In this document: positions 47,001-56,000 of the stretch, in pieces
Numbering within the stretch: position 1 is the first letter of the stretch
Layout: each line of letters begins with the position of its first letter
Assembly: GCA_023653785.1 (NCBI GenBank)
Contig: JAMKCH010022464.1
Location: 62,001-126,000, forward strand
Direction: 5' to 3'
DNA: 64,000 nucleotides
From: Ophioderma brevispina
Taxonomy: Eukaryota; Echinodermata; Ophiuroidea; Amphilepidida; Ophiodermatidae
Translations under genes and position numbers: made by a program
The notes under the pieces: model-generated
What the model was told of the DNA's origin: nothing
The model's input: the letters and a program-made list of their open reading frames with translations, nothing else
Database searches by the model: none

Positions 47001-50000
47001 CTATATCCTCGCGCCTCTAAAATGTTCAAAATTAGAAAGTAATAATTTGATATGGTCGATGTAGATATAGCCATTAGGGCACTTTTTAATATTGAACATT
47101 ATTGATTTAGGCATAAAAATAAAGATTCTATGTTTGAATCACCTACACAGATTTGCTGGTTGGAGCATACAACTCATCAACAGCAGTGTTATTGAGGTAA
47201 GGGTTTTATGTGTGCATGTTGAGAAATTATATGCAGTAGTTTAGGGGCAAGTTGTTATGTACCAGAACTGATTATATGGATTTGGCCACCCAGTTTCTCG
47301 ATACAATAATACATGAGAAAAACAAACGTATACCCAAGGCCAAAACACATGTCACACCTGACATGGGATGCTGTCAAAGGTTGTGTGGTTTCAATGTGTA
47401 AGGGTACACTCCCAAACAACTTCTAGGTGGCACAACCCTGTGAAACTATGCTAATGACAAAACAAAATGGCCGGTCATTTTTCAAAATGGCCGCCATTTA
47501 AAAACTACTATGACCATATCTCAGCCTGTGAGGTAGTGCCACAGGATGTTTGTGATTTTGTGGATATAAACCTAGTTCTTTTGGGGTCCCTGAAATCCAT
47601 TGGTGCAATCATGCTACACATAAACTGTAATAGACCAATATGGCAGGCCATATTTTTTTTTTCAAATGGCCGCCATCAAAAATATTTGATCATTCTCAGC
47701 CCACAATTAATAGATGTGTGATTTGGTGGTATACCCGGGTTTCTGGGGTGGTCATAGAAGCCTATGGAGCAATCACTAATACAAACTTTATCACCTTACA
47801 AATTTCAAAAATGGCTTGCCAAAAATGCCAATTTTTGTTTAAACTTGGCCCCAAATGCAATTTGATAGGTAGAGAAAACTCATACGGTGTTAAGAAAATG
47901 TGCAAAATAGTTGTATCACCAATGTTTAATTGTCAAAAAATACACAAGTTGATAAGTAAATGTGAATGTTTTATACTTTTAAATACTTAGATTTATTAAA
48001 ATACTGAGTGTATGCAAAGCTTGTGTTGGTTGGCAGTATTGAATGTACTTTTAAGGGCGCCATTTCATTCTCTCCTTTTGTACTGATCAGGATGATCAGA
48101 AAGTGTGAACCTTAAATAGAAGGGTGGCTATAGAATTAGTGCATCATGTTCTAAAAGATGAAGAGGACAATCCCAAACAATTATAATAACGCATTAATAT
48201 GCCAGCATATTAGGGGAAGATTACATAGGGTCCAGTCAAACAACACACACAAATGTTGGTAGCCAGAAAGCCAAGCATTAGTTTGTGTATACAGCAGGTG
48301 GCGTAGCCCAGGTGGGGCAAAGGGGGCAGAGTGCCCCCTCTGGAAAAAAATCTTCAGGGGAAATCGGAAAATAAAAACATGGATTTATTCATGTTAAATC
48401 AGCCCCTGTTCGGATTCTTTTGCCCCCTGCGCCCGGGAAAATTTTTGCTTGTGACGGGACATTTGTTGCACCTACTGGGAAATTGCCCCTCGGAACCACC
48501 GGGTGGATACGCGCCGGGTATACAGGAATCCCAGAAAACAAAATAATCCTGATGAAACAAAGGGTTAATTTGGTGAATGTTATGAAACGTGTACAGTATG
48601 ACTATTATTTTACTTTAAAGTAGAAACAGTATGCTTCAAATACACTTAAATGTGCAACAAGATCCATATTTTCTGTGATATTAGTGATTCATATAGATTT
48701 TAGGACACTCAATAAGGTCCTTTTATTGGGCCTACAGAATAACTTAAAATGAAAACAAAGGGTTATTTGTATAGGCTACATTTCAATAGAAAATGTTCCC
48801 TGTACCAAGAAGAAACAGTTCTCAGCTTAATCCTTTCATATGAGGATATTTGTTTTAACAGAGCTTTACTCAGGTTTTTAACAGCGAGCTTAACTGACAC
48901 CTGTGCAAATATAAAATTTAATTTTTAGGACACCTTTCATTGAAACTCTGTGCACATTAATGCCATTTTCCAGTCATGCCTTCATTGTAAACACCATTGC
49001 TTTGAATTGACATAATGTTACATTTTGAATGAGCTGATAAACCTGAATTATGTACCAAAAATTCAACATGTCCGCCGTAGCTTCGATACAAAGTCTATGC
49101 AACGACCTCCAGTCAGCCACAGCCCGTCTTGATCATTTGCAGGATCATTAAGTAAGACTTCCACCTCGTGTTGAATGCGGGTGCTCGCAAATCAGAAGTT
49201 ATGCAGCGGACTGTGTAAACTTTGTTCTTCAAAGTATCCCCTTAAGAAAAAGTCACAGTGTCATATCAAGTGACCTGGCGGGCTTAGGGTTATTCCACAG
49301 CATGATTCAGGACTACAAACTCTGTCCACCAAAAGTTCATGTAGGCCTAATTCTGACAGCCAATTAGGCTTGACAGCTGTGGGGCAGTTTGCACCATCAT
49401 GTCCCCACCACAAAATCGAAGACACAGTTTGTTGCGTAGGAAACATATGAAATGCAGTGCAAGTGAGGCCACAGAATTCATGATAGTCATTCTGGAGAAA
49501 GCTTGCCCATTGATTTGCGTTCAAAAAGTAAGGTCCAATAAGCTTCCCATTGCCACACAGAAAAGAGTTTCTTTCACTATGTTTGTATCAAAGTTGATGA
49601 AAACTTGGGGGGGGGGGAGGGTCCCGGGGGGCATAACTCAATTTGTGGTTGGCTTACCTCACCATTATAAAAAACCTGCTTTGTCAGCAATCGTGAAAGC
49701 CACGTCTTATGAAATCGATTCCAAGAGCACTCGGCAGAGTTTGCCTTCTCTGAAGCCATCAGCAGAGGTTTGATGGTGAATGCGCATTCTGTATGGGTGG
49801 AAGTCAAGTCATTTTATTAATTTGGTTGATTGAATGATGGAACAGGAGATCGAGTTCCAAAACCATTTTTACTTGCAGCTGGTTCCGGGGAGTCTTTAAT
49901 CAATGTAAAAATGAATCAAATGTTGTTGTCAGTTATCACTCTGTGTCTCTCCCTGAGGACCCCTGTCCGATTAAGGCTAGTGCCATGATCTCGCATATTT

Positions 50001-53000
50001 CTTCACATTTGCCAGATGGTCGGCTAGATGCGGTCGCTGTCGTGGGAAAGGCTTCACGCTAAAAGCATCTGAGTAGCTTTATACACTATGTTGTCATCAA
50101 AGTTGTCACAATGAACAATATGCTGAGTTTGTGTAAGCTGCCCCCAATGTGTTCTTAAATGTTTGATAGTGTGAATGCGATAGTACCGTATTGTTCATAA
50201 TAAAATGCCCCGGGGCGGTTGCTTTCAAAAGGGAGGGCGTTTATACAGTCAAAATGGAAAGTCAAAAAATCCCGCAAAAAAAAAATCACTCCTTACACAC
50301 GCTTATTGTCGCTGGATTACCATTATACAACGAAAGAAATGGGGACACTGTTTCGCACCTCCAAATGTTCAAAGTTCCATACTAATTAACTATTACAACT
50401 GTGCAAAACAGCGATATGATACGGATTACGACAGTACCTCCGGGCATTAAATCATGTGTTTACTAGGTAAGCTTAAAGTGCATTTCTTGATTCTTACACC
50501 TTCTGTTTTATTAAGGATCACTAGATATTCTTGAGAAAAGCTTATTCTCAAAATTTGAGCGGACCGTATCTTGCGTGTTTTGTGTGACTGAGCCAATTGC
50601 TCGTTTCCCACGGGTCCATATAGCTACTGAATGATGTGATTTCTCGCAGATGCGACCGAATGTGACGCAAGAGTGGGCCACGTGGATTACTAATGCTAAT
50701 GGTTCAGATGATATTAAAAATCTCAACATGTTTTAGGTAAGCGGGGGGACGAGGCTGTCTGTGGATCACGAAATGCCCCTTTAACTCTCTTGAATTGTTT
50801 TACCAAAAATCGTAGGGGGCGTTTATAGAGCAGGGCGGCGGTTTAGTAGGAACAACACGGGTGCGTAAGGTAAATGCTGTTCCAACTGCTTCTCCACAAA
50901 ATAGCCTGTGTAGGTAAACTGTATTACTACAGGTGTCCCCAGAATGAGTAGTACCCATCTGATACCCAAATGTTTTTTTTTTCCATAGAAAATCCATAAC
51001 ATTAGGAAGATGGTGTAATGTCCAAACTTCATTATACGTAACCTTTCATAAGATTTGAATCGTGAAAATCGGACTAACCAAAGTGAAAATACCACGCAAT
51101 TGGGTTAGAGGTGCTGATTCATCCTTGGGCCAAAGTGAAAAAAATGCATGTGGTGTGTTTCCTCGACTTACCAAGCCTTTTTTGAATCACATTATCCTCT
51201 TTTGGAAATCTTATTAAGCATAGTGGTACTTTGATGTTGGTACCAATAGATAGTTATGGTCATTGCTCTATTCCCTTGATACCAAGGATAATACACAGCA
51301 TGCCCTTATAGCATCCACAGTGCCGTCATAAAGACCATTAGGGCAGCAAATAATGTCAATTTCAGAAAACCACAAGTGCACAAGTGGCCGAAAATTCACT
51401 TTTGCACAAAAATATTAGCGACTATCAGATTTTTCAAGCGGGTTTTGGCTCTAAATCATGGCAAAAGACAGCTTATATACATAAAGATGGTTTAGTGCTT
51501 TTTACTGCAGAAACGTACCAAAAGAGAATAGGTCTAATGCTTGTGTGGCAACCACTGAGATTTACTGTCAGCGAGGTTTTTTTTTATGACATCATTTGAC
51601 TCGTACTGGATATTAGTATCATTTTTTTAGCGAAGGAAAAAAAGGCGGACCACAGCTCTCTATGGTTACCACAATCCACGTTTGAGTTTTTAATAAGATA
51701 ATTCCCGAAGGACTAAAGATGTTGTAAAACAAAGTTTGCCGAGGAAGAGTGGCTTAAAAGTACACATACATTTTTTCACTTAAGCCCAAAGGATGAATAT
51801 CAGAACCTCAACACAATGAGTGTATTTTCACGTGGTTAGTCCGATTCACGCATTCAAATTTCTTTTTGAAAAAAAAGGTTACAGTTTAATGAAGTTGGAT
51901 ATTAAAACAGCTTACCTAATGTTATTGTTTTCTATGCGAAAAAAAATAAAACATTTTGGGTATCGATGGGTAATAATCATTCTGGGACACCCTGTATAGT
52001 GTGGGCCTAGCTGGATCTCCATCAAAGGCAAAACTGACAAAACAACATATAAGACAACTGTTAAGTAACAAATTAAGCATTCGGCATACCACACACACAG
52101 CTTTTTTTGTCACAAGTGAGTTTTGATATGCCATTTTTCAAGCAATTGTGTTCAATGAGGCATGACTGGAAATTTTAAGGTGTCCCATTTGAAAGCTTAC
52201 TGCCTCTAGTAAAATAATTAATTAGTAAATTAACTCTTTGTTCAAGGATTGTTTGTTTTTTCTGGGACGCCCGTATATGCCAATACAAAATTTCTGTTAC
52301 CGTTACAAATAACCGATTTAAGCATCATATTGTAAAACGGTGGGTTATGGCGCCATTTTGACGTCTTTTGCAGAGGTAATTATGCTATGTATGGGCTGTT
52401 ACGTGGATTTTTCTGACCCCCAAAACTTACGTATAGCTACCAAAATCACAGCTCTTGCACCTTGTGGCTAAGGTATGGTAAAATAGTATTAAGTAACGGC
52501 ATTTGAACAAAAATGCCGCTATATTTGTTATATTACAGGTGCAGGCTTGATTGCAACCACTTATTCATGCCCCCAGAACCTGGGTCGAGCCACCAAAATC
52601 ACAAATGTAACATTTGGGCTGATATATCATCCATGTTTTAAATGGCAGCCATTTTGAATGGCTGCCATATTTGTTTTATCAATTACATTTATGTGTAGCT
52701 TGATTGCCCCAATGGATTAAGTGACCCCACAAACCTAGCTTTAAGCCACACAATCACACTTTATGTACCTGTGGAGACTGAGATATGGTCAAACTAATAG
52801 TTTTAAAATGGTGGCCATTTTGAAAAATGGCCGCCATTTTGTTTTGGTAGCATATTTTCATGGTTGTCCACCAGGACTTGTGGCGGAAGTTCCCTGAACT
52901 GTTGACACCACACAACCTTTGACAGCATTCCATGTCATGTAAAACAAATCTGGGGCCCCCTGGGTAAGTAACAGTACTGGAATAAATGTGAAAACTTCTG

Positions 53001-56000
53001 GCACTGTACAATCCAGGAAGTGCAATGTTTTGGGTTTATAATAATTAATAATAGGTGCTGTTTTGGATATAGATTGTATCGCGCATGCTAACAAGCGCAT
53101 AGCTCTTGTAGGCATGGGTATTTTCAAGGGTATTATGTTTGATAGAGATTACTTTTTGCAGGGGGATTTTCTGGAGTTTTGAGGTATGCACAGGTAATTT
53201 AACAGAGCATGATTGATGTGAACTTCATATTTTTTTCTTATTTATCATGATATTACTAAGATCTTTGTGAACAAAGGTTCATAGATGATTTGTTTTAATG
53301 TCACTGGGACCGAGACTTTGCCATAGCAAATGCATGTAGCAGTTTCACAAATTACCGTTTGGAAATCCCCCAATGCCCAAGATCGAGCAGATCGGGTCCT
53401 ACCCTCCCTTCAGAACAAAAAACGTGTATAGTCTCACCTCTTGATCGATTACGCTGTGACAACATAGATACAGAATGTTGCTGCTTTGCCTATTGTAGTT
53501 CTAAACGGTAACGAGATGAATAGTTTGGTGTCACGTGTCAGTTACCAGGTCACGGTCAGGTATCAGATATCAGTTTGCTCTCGGGGGCGACCGATATATA
53601 TAAATCCTACTATGTTAATTCAAGGTCTGTACATGACGCTCTCTGCCCAAAGTGCTATTATTTTTTTTCCAAAAGACCCTGTATACTGTCTACAACAGTA
53701 CAAATTTACCTTTTCCCTACTGATGTCAAAAACCGACGTACGATGACGATATCGGTTGTTTTTTCCAATGAGGGATACTTAACGTCACTTTTTACTGAAT
53801 GGGTCCCCCGAAGCGCAAAAGAATAAACCATCAAATTCCGTGATGACGTCATCAAATCTTTATTTTTTCTTAAAAATTTGGCGTTTTATCCCATAATAAA
53901 ATTCTTTAAGATTCAACATCTGTATATTGTTCTTTAATAATTATATTTCAAATTTGTCCCCGCATGAATGTGAAAAAGATGGGTCCATAAGTCCACAAAC
54001 TGAAGACAACGTCAGGCCGGCCTAAATACTTACGGGACTGAATGAGCAACGGATCCCCGTGTTAAGTTTTAGCAGACTACAGCCACTTGCGCGCGGCTGG
54101 GGGGTTATGCGTCTAGACATGGTACATATCTGATTGGCCATGCATGACTTATGTTGTTATCATGCTTGCATCAAAAACAAGAATTGAAAATTATTCAAAG
54201 TCAAATTTACAAAATATATTTCTAACACTTTTCACTATAATAAAGTAACAACAAGTTTTTCTGAAAAGTGCACATAGATTGAATTTGTTATTATCAGAGA
54301 TCATACAGCAAAACCATTATTGATGTGTCTGTGTCTTATAATTTTTTTATTTACTAATTATTTCTTGTTGGTTGGACATGTAACAATGATCCAGAATTTT
54401 AGGGTAACGGGCAAGCACCACTACACTCTGTGTCCAACTGATTTTTGTTTGGATATTTGTCACGCTTACCAATGTATTACCTCACATAGAAGTGAAAAAC
54501 TTCTAGTATGTTTCATATTTTGTTAAGTATTTACCTCACACAACAAAGATAATACCCTGAATACAGATTGAGCAAAATAAAACAACTTTCTGTGATAGAG
54601 GAACTAAAAATGAAGGGGAACAGAAAGAAGAGTAACAACAGAAAGCGTCCATTTTAAACATTAGGCCTACTGCATTGGATTTCATTGCTGTAATATCAGA
54701 TTTTTTGGGGTCAATGTCTGCTGTAGTAATGTGAATGAATTAGGGTTTAATGTCTGTACATTTTTAGTTTTTTGTGGGTCATTTCAAAAATCATTCACTT
54801 GCCGTTCATTTTTTTTTGACCAAACATCCGTAATTTGTCGTCAAACGGAGCGTGCCTGCATTGATATTTTTCCAATTGCACTCGAAGCTAAACATTGCCG
54901 ACATTAACCTCTAATTAAAGTAATAGTAAGAATATTCCATTATCACGTGTATACCATTGTCTATAGGGGGCTCGACCAGTTATAACATGACTGTAGCATT
55001 TACCATATCTCCTGATGCCATCGAACTTAGATAACAAACAAACAGACAACTTCAAATGGCACTTTGGTGGGTCAGGGTAAGTGTGTTACTTAATCTGTGA
55101 AACGAATTTGCAATTGTACATATCTTTTCTGAGGTTCAATGATTTTATTTAAAGGCATTTTCAGTGATTTGCTCTAATCAGAAAATCGAAAAAAAAAATC
55201 CCCAAAATCGATTTTGCTTGTCTTGATAACAAGTATGGGGTGATATCCTAACATATTCACCAAGTGATAAACCTGAAGCAAACTAATAAGGACAGAATTG
55301 GACAGTCATTATGTCCCAACGGACACTTAGCGGTTTTTTTAACACCCTGGGGCCATTCGTTGGTCACGTTTGTGACCAAAAACCGGTGATTTTACTTTCA
55401 TACCAATGCTGTTTTGTCAACGTAACCCAATCTGTTATAAACTTTTCACATTATTAATACCCTTCAGTCCAACCTAACCAAAAAATAATGTTCCACTTTT
55501 GTAGATCGGTTTATTTTGTCATGGTTGCCCCCCAAAGGTGTGGTTCACGGTGTGACCATCTGATGGTCACAACCGTGCGCCCGAACTTATATTTGGTTAG
55601 GCTTAGACTCAAGGTTTAAGGTTATAATAATGTTGTAAAAGGGGAATAAAAGATTTGTTACTTGACAAAACCAGCATGGGTTGGTTTGATGAAAGTGAAA
55701 AAATCACAGTTTTTGGTCACAAATGTGGATTAAGAACAATGGACCATGGCATTTCTTCATTTTCTTTACATTTCATTTGCCCAAAAAAAAAAAATAACTT
55801 ATAATGAGAAATTGAGAGGACTTATCCCTTTACTTTTTTTTAAACGCTATTCCTGACAAATTCAAATATTTTGACACTTTTGAGTGAATCACTGAATTGT
55901 CTTTACCCTCCTTTTACCAATGGGAGGGTATCCCTAGGGATCTTTCCTTCGGTGCCAGAAATTCTACAAGCATTGGAAAAAAAGATTCAAGTAGTGTCTC

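Noticed and set aside
51978..52275. TCTGGGACACCCTGTATA and TCTGGGACGCCCGTATA as ends of one mariner element
   Set aside because: Both read in the same direction, so they cannot be the inverted termini of one element. They may be solo ends of degraded copies.
53160..53192. Possible integrin exon after TTTTTGCAG
   Set aside because: In the required phase the peptide (GIFWSFEVCT) has no similarity to the propeller-thigh junction, while RPVIT...ISPDAIE at 54967 does.
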